Position numbers and translations under genes: made by a program. Under the pieces are notes generated by a model. The model ran no database searches and had not been told where the DNA came from. It saw only the letters and a list, made by a program, of their open reading frames with translations. 5,097 nucleotides of DNA from Bacillota bacterium (GTDB lineage Bacteria > Bacillota > Clostridia > Peptostreptococcales > Anaerovoracaceae), in assembly GCA_022706625.1 (NCBI GenBank), contig JAKJCD010000030.1:1-5097 (forward strand), written 5' to 3'. Every line of letters begins with the position of its first letter. Positions within the stretch are counted from its first letter, which is position 1. Below, one piece after another: positions 1 through 5,028 of this stretch.

Positions 1-87
1 CGAAAAATAGAGAAAGAGCTGTATTTCGTTGCCTTTTCAGGGAAAAAGGCAACGAAAATCGAAGAATTGTTTGAAATGGTTAGTTGA
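1..87 (+). CDS. 3' end of an unrecognised protein (partial, possibly truncated)
   Basis: Frame 1 is open from the window edge and gives 28 residues ending FEMVS before a TGA at 85-87. Codon use is coding-like and the residues alternate charged and hydrophobic (ELYFVAFSGKK, then KIEELFEMV), which would fit the last strand and helix of a soluble protein. I do not recognise the family; the fragment is too short. Two oddities: the final codons and the stop lie inside the terminal inverted repeat that starts at about 78-84, so the original C-terminus may have been replaced when an element inserted; and a 14-bp perfect hairpin (24-37 with 44-57) lies inside the frame. It could also be a chance open frame. 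Confidence 0.4.
   Translation, partial: RKIEKELYFVAFSGKKATKIEELFEMVS
24..57. repeat. 14-bp perfect hairpin inside the partial frame
   Basis: Arm 24-37 (TTTCGTTGCCTTTT) pairs perfectly with 44-57 across a 6-nt loop (38-43, CAGGGA). Neither strand has a run of T directly after the stem, so it is not a clear intrinsic terminator. It overlaps the reading frame at 1-87, which is unusual for coding DNA. Confidence 0.6.
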
Positions 88-101
88 AAAACTAACTGCA
101 C
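84..101 (+). repeat. Left 18-bp terminal inverted repeat
   Basis: TTGAAAAACTAACTGCAC is the exact reverse complement of 2311-2328. The left copy also sits in a small hairpin: GTTAGTT (79-85) pairs with AACTAAC (90-96) around a GAAA loop. The right copy keeps only 5 of those 7 pairs. Confidence 0.75.
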
Positions 102-297
102 ATTTCCGCCTATTTGCAGATGTAATTGCAAAACGTAATGTTTTATGAAATTGTAAATGCACATTTTTATACTTTTGAAGTTGTAAATGCATCAAATAGT
201 TGATTTTAATGGCAATAAACCGTAAAATCGTTTTATCGAAGGCATGCTAACTGCCGGGCTGCTTTTTTCTTCATTTCTTGAAGTTCTAACTGCACCC
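92..297 (+). repeat. Array of imperfect direct repeats, consensus near TGTAAaTGCAc
   Basis: Copies, aligned on the TGC core, are CTAACTGCAC (92-101), TGTAATTGCA (121-130), TGTAAATGCAC (152-162), TGTAAATGCATC (182-193), GCTAACTGCC (246-255) and CTAACTGCACCCC (285-297). The cores of the first four begin at 97, 127, 158 and 188, a spacing of 30-31 bp or close to three helical turns, which would place them on one face of DNA. The fourth-to-fifth gap is about double that. This fits protein-binding sites for a transposase. The rest of the 88-346 gap holds no gene I can support. Confidence 0.6.
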
Positions 298-318
298 CGT
301 TTTTTACGGATACTTGAG

Positions 319-329
319 TGTCCTGCCTT
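319..329 (+). repeat. IS30 left inverted repeat core
   Basis: TGTCCTGCCTT is the exact inverse of 1664-1674. It lies just downstream of the transposase stop codon, at the 3' end of the element relative to its gene. Confidence 0.75.
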
Positions 330-346
330 CATTAAAACTTACCGGC

Positions 347-1645
347 TTATCGTAGTAAATCCGGTGTTAGGGTTATGGATTCGGGCGGTATCTTCGCTAG
401 GCCAAGTTGGCTTGTAATCTCCTGGCCGTAGATTTTGATAAAAATATCAACAGGAGACTGCCCGTTCCATTTCTTTCTAGGATACGAATTAATATGGTTC
501 ATCATTTTCGTAATATCATTTTGGGACAAATGATCCATCGATGTTCCTTTGGGGATAATGTAGCGTATAAAGCTGTGGTTTTTCTCGCAATTAGCCTTCT
601 GATTGCTGTTCATGGGATCGCAATAAAAAAGCCTGCACATTACTTCACCGGTATCCATATCTGTTTCAATTTGTTTTGGATCCGTAAACTCGGACCCCCT
701 GTCCGCTAATATAGCTTGAAACAGTCTTTTGAACTGCTCATCACTGAGAACATGTTTTAAGTAGTTAAAGACATTGATAACGGATGCTGCCGTGTTTCGT
801 TCCCTTAAAAACATAAGTTGCAAACCACAGTTTGTGAATAGGATTGTGAGAATGACTTTTCCACCTTTTCGGCCTTCGACGGTATCCATTTGACTTACTA
901 CAACATCCGGATTTTCTGCGATGTAGCGATTAAAGTCATCGAAAGTTCGATTAATGTGGCATTGCTTGTCAACACGGAGTACGGGCCCGCTTTTCTTTCT
1001 GTAAGGCATTCTTACCTTCCTTCTAAGATCAAGGTTTCTCGCATTAAGTAAACCACTGTCTATGTAGGTATAGAGGGTTCTTGCTGATACCGGCATCTCA
1101 CCCTTGTGGCTTTCCCATACCACGGGAATTGATTGGCCCTGTTTGATTAGTTTGGAAACAGTGTCATCGAGATATTGTAATTCCTCTTCCGATAGGGATA
1201 TTCCCTGCCTTGATTCTCTACGCATGGTTTCATAGGCAGTCTGTGCATGTTTTGCGTCATAAACCATTTTATCAAGCCTGCATTTGGATTTTATCTCACA
1301 GGATGAACAAACATAAGGAGCTTTATCATACATATTACAATGCTCCTTTTCATAGTGTTCACAGCCTATTCGGCATATTTTGCACCTAATCCGGCATGAT
1401 CTATGATAAGGAGAACATTTGATTCCACGCTTTAAACATTCAGACGGTAAATTGCATTCGTTTCGATAAATACAGTCATTTCCGGTGGAACTATCAGATA
1501 AATATCTGTGAGCTTTAACCTCCCTGGCTATGGTTGTGGGGTTTTTCCCTATACTGTCCGCAATCCAGGTAAAGTTTTCTCCCTTCTTAAGCAGTAATTG
1601 GATTTCTAACCTGTCATCAAGAGTTAGATGAGTATTCTTATTCAT
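347..1645 (-). CDS. IS30-family DDE transposase
   Basis: This 432-aa enzyme cuts and joins its own element's ends by a DDE-type, RNase H-fold mechanism. Residues 6-47 form the N-terminal helix-turn-helix typical of IS30 (LTLDDRLEIQLLL, then SIGKNPTTIAREV), which binds the terminal repeats. Residues 58-122 are cysteine-rich (about 14 Cys in CxxC-like pairs), a zinc-ribbon-like insert common in Clostridia members of the family. The catalytic core has D254 (QMDTVEG), D315 (ILADRGSEF) and E354 (NCEKNHSFIR), followed by the family's IIPKG motif (363-367) and the NSYPRKKWNGQSP motif (386-398). The reading frame is intact and full length, so it may be active. The start is supported by GGAGG seven bases upstream (plus-strand 1653-1657). 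Confidence 0.95.
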   Translation of the reverse strand: MNKNTHLTLDDRLEIQLLLKKGENFTWIADSIGKNPTTIAREVKAHRYLSDSSTGNDCIYRNECNLPSECLKRGIKCSPYHRSCRIRCKICRIGCEHYEKEHCNMYDKAPYVCSSCEIKSKCRLDKMVYDAKHAQTAYETMRRESRQGISLSEEELQYLDDTVSKLIKQGQSIPVVWESHKGEMPVSARTLYTYIDSGLLNARNLDLRRKVRMPYRKKSGPVLRVDKQCHINRTFDDFNRYIAENPDVVVSQMDTVEGRKGGKVILTILFTNCGLQLMFLRERNTAASVINVFNYLKHVLSDEQFKRLFQAILADRGSEFTDPKQIETDMDTGEVMCRLFYCDPMNSNQKANCEKNHSFIRYIIPKGTSMDHLSQNDITKMMNHINSYPRKKWNGQSPVDIFIKIYGQEITSQLGLAKIPPESITLTPDLLR

Positions 1646-1652
1646 TTTCAGG

Positions 1653-1657
1653 CCTCC
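1653..1657 (-). promoter_or_regulatory. Ribosome binding site of the IS30 transposase
   Basis: On the minus strand GGAGG lies seven bases before the ATG at 1645. The match to the 16S anti-Shine-Dalgarno sequence and the spacing both support this start. Confidence 0.8.
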
Positions 1658-1663
1658 AGTCTA

Positions 1664-1674
1664 AAGGCAGGACA
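1664..1674 (-). repeat. IS30 right inverted repeat core
   Basis: AAGGCAGGACA, read on the minus strand, equals the left core. It lies upstream of the transposase ribosome binding site, between that site and the proposed promoter. Confidence 0.75.
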
Positions 1675-1702
1675 AGAATACTTTATATCAGTTTCTTGTA
1701 AA
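1675..1702 (-). promoter_or_regulatory. Possible promoter of the IS30 transposase, spanning the element edge
   Basis: On the minus strand TTTACA (1697-1702, 5 of 6 to the -35 consensus) is followed after 16 bp by TATTCT (1675-1680, 4 of 6 to the -10 consensus). The -35 box would lie in flanking DNA and the -10 box across the proposed boundary, so expression would depend on the insertion site. The evidence is weak. Confidence 0.3.
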
Positions 1703-1760
1703 ATTCATGGGATAATGGTGAGAATTTTGATTTCATACTTCAATTAAAAAGAGGTTAGCT

Positions 1761-1808
1761 TGATAGATAGTCAAGAGCCGCTGCGCTCTTCCTCTTGACT
1801 ATCTATCA
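1761..1808. repeat. 17-bp perfect hairpin with an alternative inner pairing
   Basis: Arm 1761-1777 (TGATAGATAGTCAAGAG) pairs perfectly with 1792-1808 around a 14-nt loop. Within it AAGAGC (1773-1778) can instead pair with GCTCTT (1785-1790), so two exclusive folds compete for the same AAGAG. On the plus strand no T-run follows. On the minus strand TTTTT comes about ten bases after the stem, too far for a standard terminator. Confidence 0.7.
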
Positions 1809-1900
1809 TCTGCCATGCCTTCTAAAAACACCGAGGGGCGGAAGGGGAAAGTGATACAGCATTTTTAGTGCCCCTCTTTGCCTAATTGTAGCATGGCAGA
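1809..1900. repeat. Nested two-step inverted repeat
   Basis: The outer arms TCTGCCATGC (1809-1818) and GCATGGCAGA (1891-1900) pair perfectly over 10 bp. The inner arms GAGGGGC (1833-1839) and GCCCCTC (1870-1876) pair over 7 bp. The structure begins at the base directly after the 17-bp hairpin. Confidence 0.55.
1848..1862 (+). repeat. 15-bp direct repeat, copy 1
   Basis: AAAGTGATACAGCAT recurs exactly at 1952-1966, 104 bp downstream. Motifs of this look occur near the ends of some IS21-type elements, but that comparison is from memory and not tested. Confidence 0.6.
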
Positions 1901-1951
1901 CCGCCAACCTAACTGATGTAAAAACTCGAATTACCTCAGGGCATCTGCTAA

Positions 1952-1966
1952 AAAGTGATACAGCAT
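1952..1966 (+). repeat. 15-bp direct repeat, copy 2
   Basis: Exact copy of 1848-1862. It lies between two copies of GGCATCTG (1940-1947 and 1968-1975). Confidence 0.6.
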
Positions 1967-2024
1967 AGGCATCTGTTCTTAAATATTTATCTTTCTTTGG
2001 CAGGTAAAACATTAGCAGCAGTAG

Positions 2025-2140
2025 ATGCTGTGGAGAGTGTGGGCAACGGTATTACAGCCCTGCCGTTGTCCAAGCCTTGTGGGGAACCGCGCTTCCCTGT
2101 CGGCTAGTGGTTCTACACATGGCGGCACTATCCACAGCAT
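2025..2140 (+). other. Predicted 116-nt three-way-junction fold, function unknown
   Basis: The closing stem pairs ATGCTGTGGAGAGTG (2025-2039) with CACTATCCACAGCAT (2126-2140), 14 of 15 positions. Arm A pairs GGGCAACGG (2041-2049) with CCGTTGTCC (2063-2071), 9 pairs including one G-U. Arm B pairs GCCTTGTG (2074-2081) with CACATGGC (2116-2123), 7 of 8, and can carry an inner GGGAA/TTCCC hairpin (2082-2086 with 2093-2097). The G-U pair favours a plus-strand RNA, since on the minus strand it becomes a C-A mismatch. I do not recognise it as a known RNA class, and no promoter or terminator is clear. It could also be a DNA-level structure of a mobile element. Confidence 0.45.
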
Positions 2141-2310
2141 ACGATTGCTTAAACAAGGGGAAGTTATTATCTCCCAAAAAAGACCTACCAGATGCTTTAT
2201 TTCGTAGAACTTGTCCGCAGGAAATGCCATATACTAATGGGCTAAAAAATGTAATTGTTAATGCAACTTCGTAAGTCAGGAGGCTTGCAATTGTAATTGC
2301 AGCTTTAAAC

Positions 2311-2328
2311 GTGCAGTTAGTTTTTCAA
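2311..2328 (-). repeat. Right 18-bp terminal inverted repeat
   Basis: GTGCAGTTAGTTTTTCAA is the exact reverse complement of 84-101. Just inside it, TTGCAATTGTAATTGCAG (2284-2301) and TTAATGCAAC (2258-2267) are further relatives of the left-end motif, but the even 30-bp spacing is not kept here. Confidence 0.75.
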
Positions 2329-2360
2329 TTAGCCTTATATGGTGGAATGGAAAAGGTGGT

Positions 2361-2366
2361 TATAAT
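2361..2366 (+). promoter_or_regulatory. Possible -10 box for the phosphodiesterase gene
   Basis: TATAAT matches the consensus perfectly, 58 bp before the start codon. The -35 position at a 17-bp spacing (2338-2343, TATGGT) is poor, so an activator or a relaxed promoter would be needed. It lies just outside the right inverted repeat. Confidence 0.4.
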
Positions 2367-2414
2367 GATAAAATGATAATAAACAATTGACCACAATGTA
2401 AATGACTTTTATCG

Positions 2415-2421
2415 AGAGGGG
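2415..2421 (+). promoter_or_regulatory. Ribosome binding site of the phosphodiesterase gene
   Basis: AGAGGGG sits three bases before the ATG at 2425 (its AGG core is five bases away). It supports this ATG as the start, as does the receiver domain beginning right after it (KILLIISDSDED). Confidence 0.65.
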
Positions 2422-2424
2422 TAT

Positions 2425-4917
2425 ATGGCAACAAAAATATTATTGATTATAAGCGATTCGGATGAGGATCGATCAAACATTATTGATGCTTTTAGCCATC
2501 ACAACCTACTTACTGCAGGCGACAGGCTTTCGGCAATGGGACAAATAAGCGGCAATCCGGATATCGATCTGATCCTTCTTGACCTTTGCTCACCGGATAT
2601 TGAAGGTTTTAAGATACTGAACGAACTTAAGTTGGATGCACATTATAAGAGTTTACCCGTCATTATTCTAACAAATCCAGAAGAACCTGAGAATGAGATA
2701 TCAGGCCTGAGGGCGGGAGCCGTTGATTATATAAGAAAACCCTTTCAAATGGAATCCCTGAATTCCAGAGTGGCTATCCATCTGGAATTGCTTCGGGTGA
2801 GTCAATTGTATGAAGAGTTGCAACCTCATTCTTTCCTGACATTGAACGCAGTTTTGAACCAGGCGCCGGTAGGGATATGTATTTCTTACGGAAGCAAGAC
2901 TTTTATAGCCGGCGGTTATAATATGAGTATAATGAATCCAGCCTACGAAGAGATCACGGGCAGGACAAAAGAAGAACTCCTGGAATTAGGCTGGGACAAA
3001 ATCACCCATCCCGAGGATGTTAATGAGGACCTGGAGAACTTTAAAAAACTCCAGGAAGGTAAAATTAGCAGCTATTCAATGGAAAAGAGGTTTATTAAAC
3101 CAGACGGATCGATAGTATGGGTAGATATGGCAGTGGCAAGGTTGGATCTCAGGAATGATTCCGTCTGGAATCAAATCAGCATCTTTCAGGATATCACACG
3201 CAAAAAAGAAATGGAGAGTGAACTGTCCGAAAGCGAGCGCAGCAAGGCGATATTGCTGGCCAATTTGCCCGGTATGGCGTACCGCGGCAGTTTAGACAGG
3301 GACTGGACCATGCAGTTTGTTTCTCAGGGCGTTTATGATTTGACCGGATATACCGCTGAGAGTTTGGAAAACAACCGGGAAATATCCTACGGCGAACTCA
3401 TAGCCCCGGAATATCGGGAATCGCTGTGGAATGAATGGAAAAACAGCAAGGAAAAGCGTCCTCCTTTCAAGCATGAATATGAAATTGTCACCAAAGCCGG
3501 ACAAAGAAAATGGGTCATGGAAATCGGGCAGAGCATTTATGATGAGCAGGGGAATCTTGAAGCACTTGAAGGGATAATCTTCGATATTTCTGACCAGAAG
3601 GAGCACGAGCTCAAGCATAAATACCTTTACGATCACGATGCACTCACAGGTTTATATAACCGCAGATACTTTGAAGAGCTTTTGGCTGATGATGCGGAAT
3701 CTTATCGAGAAGGTAAAAGGGCGATAATAAATATCAATCTAAGCAAGATAGATGTCATGACTATTTCTTACGGTTTTCACTACAGCCAGGCTTTGATAAA
3801 AAGAATAGCAGAAGCATTTGATCAGTACAGTACCGATAATTGTCGCCTGTTTTCCACTTATGTAAATCGGTTTACATTCTATTTGAAGGGTTACCGGGAA
3901 AAGGATGAGATAATAGCATTCTGTGGCAGGATCATAGAAATACTGGAGTCGATTTTATTGCCGGAAGGGATAGGCGCCGGCATAGGAGTGTTGGAAATCA
4001 ATAACGATGATGCAGAAGCCAAGGATATTCTGAGAAATGTTTTAGTCGCATCGGAAAATGCTCTTTCTGACCCAAACCATCTATACAATTTAGTCTTTTT
4101 CGATAAGGAACTGGAACAAAAGGTATCACGTCGGGAAAAAATAAAGAATGCTCTTGATTCTATCGCCGTGGGAGATGATGAAGGCATATATATACAGTAC
4201 CAACCTATCTTTGATGTTAAAACAGGAGATATCCACAGCTTTGAAGCGTTGACAAGGATAAGGGATGATGAACTGGGCATTGTACCACCCCTCGAATTTA
4301 TTCCTATCGCTGAAGAAACAAAGCTTATCATACCTATCGGTATGAAAATTATATATCATGCTATTACATTTTTGAAAAAGCTTAAATTCATTGGATATGA
4401 TTCCATCAGAATTTCTATTAATGTTTCCGTAATTCAGTTGTTAAAAGACGATTTTAATTCAAGTTTAATCGGGCTTTTAGACGACATGGACATCCCCCCG
4501 GAAAAACTGATCATCGAGATAACCGAATCGACATTTTCGGATAATTTTAAAGAAATCAACAAGTGGCTCGGAGAGCTCCGAGATTTGGGGATAGATATAG
4601 CTATCGACGATTTCGGGACAGGCTATTCATCTTTTTCCAGGGAAAAAGAGCTTAATGTAAACTGTCTGAAAATCGATAGAGCTTTTATCAAGAAACTCAC
4701 CGGATCGGATCCGGAAAAAGCTATAATAGGAGATATAATTTCCATGGCCCACAAGCTGGGGCATTATGTGGTGGCTGAAGGGGTCGAGGATGAGGAACAG
4801 ATGCAGTATCTGTTCAGTAATGAATGCGATATGATACAGGGGTATCTGTTGGGGAGACCCATGGATGAAAACAGTGCAATAGATCTTTTGGATAAAATGA
4901 ACAACGACTTTCACTAA
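2425..4917 (+). CDS. Response regulator with PAS-PAS-degenerate GGDEF-EAL; cyclic di-GMP phosphodiesterase
   Basis: This 830-aa soluble protein probably hydrolyses cyclic di-GMP to pGpG under control of a partner kinase and PAS-bound signals. Residues 4-125 are a receiver domain with phosphoacceptor D53 (LILLDLCSPD), T83 and K105 (RKPF). Two PAS-PAC units follow (about 141-262 and 272-394), then a GGDEF-like domain (about 397-560) that keeps the DALTGLYNRR entry motif but has YVNRF (479-483) where GGDEF belongs and lacks the first metal aspartate, so it should not make cyclic di-GMP. The EAL domain (about 586-826) has E607 of EAL, N666, E698, D728-D729 of DDFGTGYSS, K749, D751, E785 and Q805, the full catalytic set. 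No membrane segment is visible. No partner kinase gene lies in the window. The degenerate GGDEF may still bind GTP or aid dimerisation. Confidence 0.93.
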   Translation: MATKILLIISDSDEDRSNIIDAFSHHNLLTAGDRLSAMGQISGNPDIDLILLDLCSPDIEGFKILNELKLDAHYKSLPVIILTNPEEPENEISGLRAGAVDYIRKPFQMESLNSRVAIHLELLRVSQLYEELQPHSFLTLNAVLNQAPVGICISYGSKTFIAGGYNMSIMNPAYEEITGRTKEELLELGWDKITHPEDVNEDLENFKKLQEGKISSYSMEKRFIKPDGSIVWVDMAVARLDLRNDSVWNQISIFQDITRKKEMESELSESERSKAILLANLPGMAYRGSLDRDWTMQFVSQGVYDLTGYTAESLENNREISYGELIAPEYRESLWNEWKNSKEKRPPFKHEYEIVTKAGQRKWVMEIGQSIYDEQGNLEALEGIIFDISDQKEHELKHKYLYDHDALTGLYNRRYFEELLADDAESYREGKRAIININLSKIDVMTISYGFHYSQALIKRIAEAFDQYSTDNCRLFSTYVNRFTFYLKGYREKDEIIAFCGRIIEILESILLPEGIGAGIGVLEINNDDAEAKDILRNVLVASENALSDPNHLYNLVFFDKELEQKVSRREKIKNALDSIAVGDDEGIYIQYQPIFDVKTGDIHSFEALTRIRDDELGIVPPLEFIPIAEETKLIIPIGMKIIYHAITFLKKLKFIGYDSIRISINVSVIQLLKDDFNSSLIGLLDDMDIPPEKLIIEITESTFSDNFKEINKWLGELRDLGIDIAIDDFGTGYSSFSREKELNVNCLKIDRAFIKKLTGSDPEKAIIGDIISMAHKLGHYVVAEGVEDEEQMQYLFSNECDMIQGYLLGRPMDENSAIDLLDKMNNDFH

Positions 4918-4973
4918 AGGTAAAATAACGACTGACCGTTGAAATCTCACTGATATTTTGTCATATCAAAGAA

Positions 4974-5002
4974 TTGAAATCCCCGTTAATGGATGTTATA
5001 CT
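4974..5002 (+). promoter_or_regulatory. Promoter of the selenocysteine tRNA gene
   Basis: TTGAAA (4974-4979) and TATACT (4997-5002), each 5 of 6 to the sigma-A consensus, are 17 bp apart. Transcription would start near 5009-5010, about 20 bases before the mature tRNA end. This lets selC be expressed independently of the upstream gene. No clear intrinsic terminator separates the two: the only hairpin (TGATAT 4951-4956 with ATATCA 4963-4968) is weak and lacks a T-run. Confidence 0.75.
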
Positions 5003-5028
5003 AAAATCACTCAAAGTGTCAGCGATAA

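Larger units (their letters stand above)
316..1677 (-). mobile_element. Complete IS30-family insertion sequence
   Basis: The element is about 1.36 kb with one full-length transposase gene on the minus strand. The ends share an 11-bp perfect inverted core, TGTCCTGCCTT at 319-329 and its complement at 1664-1674, with weaker similarity beyond. ATACTT occurs as a direct repeat at 310-315 and 1678-1683, each exactly 3 bp outside the inverted core, so it is the best candidate for the target duplication and sets the boundaries used here. IS30 elements usually duplicate only 2-3 bp, so the exact ends may differ by a few bases. The element lies inside the larger inverted-repeat region and so arrived later than it. 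Confidence 0.8.
1684..2310. other. Gene-poor segment rich in inverted repeats
   Basis: No convincing protein gene is visible. Short open frames of 60-88 codons occur on both strands (for example minus 1806-2012 and 2012-2230, and a plus-strand frame ending at 2274). They overlap each other, lack ribosome binding sites and show no family motif I recognise. What stands out is nucleotide structure: a 17-bp hairpin (1761-1808), a nested hairpin (1809-1900), a 15-bp direct repeat (1848-1862 and 1952-1966), an 8-bp repeat GGCATCTG (1940-1947 and 1968-1975) and a complex fold (2025-2140). This may be the internal part of a decayed element. Confidence 0.5.
78..2334. mobile_element. Putative decayed or non-autonomous element bounded by matching inverted ends
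   Basis: The ends carry an 18-bp perfect inverted repeat (84-101 and 2311-2328); similarity with a few mismatches extends outward to about 78 and 2334 and inward by a few bases. Imperfect copies of a TGTAAnTGCA motif cluster inside both ends. Several clustered repeats near each end is the arrangement known for IS21-family and some other transposons, so I infer an element of that general kind. No transposase or ATPase gene for it is present: the only transposase inside belongs to a separate nested IS30 copy. No target duplication is obvious at the outer edges. It could instead be two facing copies of a shorter repeat. Confidence 0.45.

Noticed and set aside
241..267. Intrinsic terminator ending in TTTTTT
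   Set aside because: The sequence before the T-run forms only a 4-bp stem (GGCA/TGCC) that does not abut the T-run.
92..297. CRISPR-like array
   Set aside because: The repeats are short, imperfect and irregular after the fourth copy, spacers are AT-rich rather than diverse, and no cas gene is present.
341..365. ACCGG/CCGGT hairpin over the transposase stop codon
   Set aside because: The stem is only 5 bp with a 15-nt loop and has no T-run on the minus strand, so it is not a credible terminator.
407..709. 100-codon plus-strand open frame
   Set aside because: It is antisense to the clearly coding IS30 transposase.
1806..2012. 68-codon minus-strand open frame whose start overlaps the stop of the frame at 2012-2230
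   Set aside because: The overlap looks like coupling, but neither product resembles a known protein and neither has a ribosome binding site.
2083..2091. GGAACCGCG resembles the core of a T-box riboswitch
   Set aside because: There is no specifier stem, no following terminator, and no aminoacyl-tRNA synthetase or amino acid gene downstream; the match is short.
2126..2140. DnaA box-like TATCCACAG
   Set aside because: It is a single imperfect copy, not clustered, and is accounted for by the closing stem of the fold at 2025-2140.
2012..2274. Overlapping short open frames on both strands
   Set aside because: They lack ribosome binding sites and recognisable motifs, and the nucleotide sequence is better explained by inverted repeats.
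3292..4950. Four minus-strand open frames of 77-146 codons
   Set aside because: All lie opposite the strongly supported phosphodiesterase gene and show no family features.
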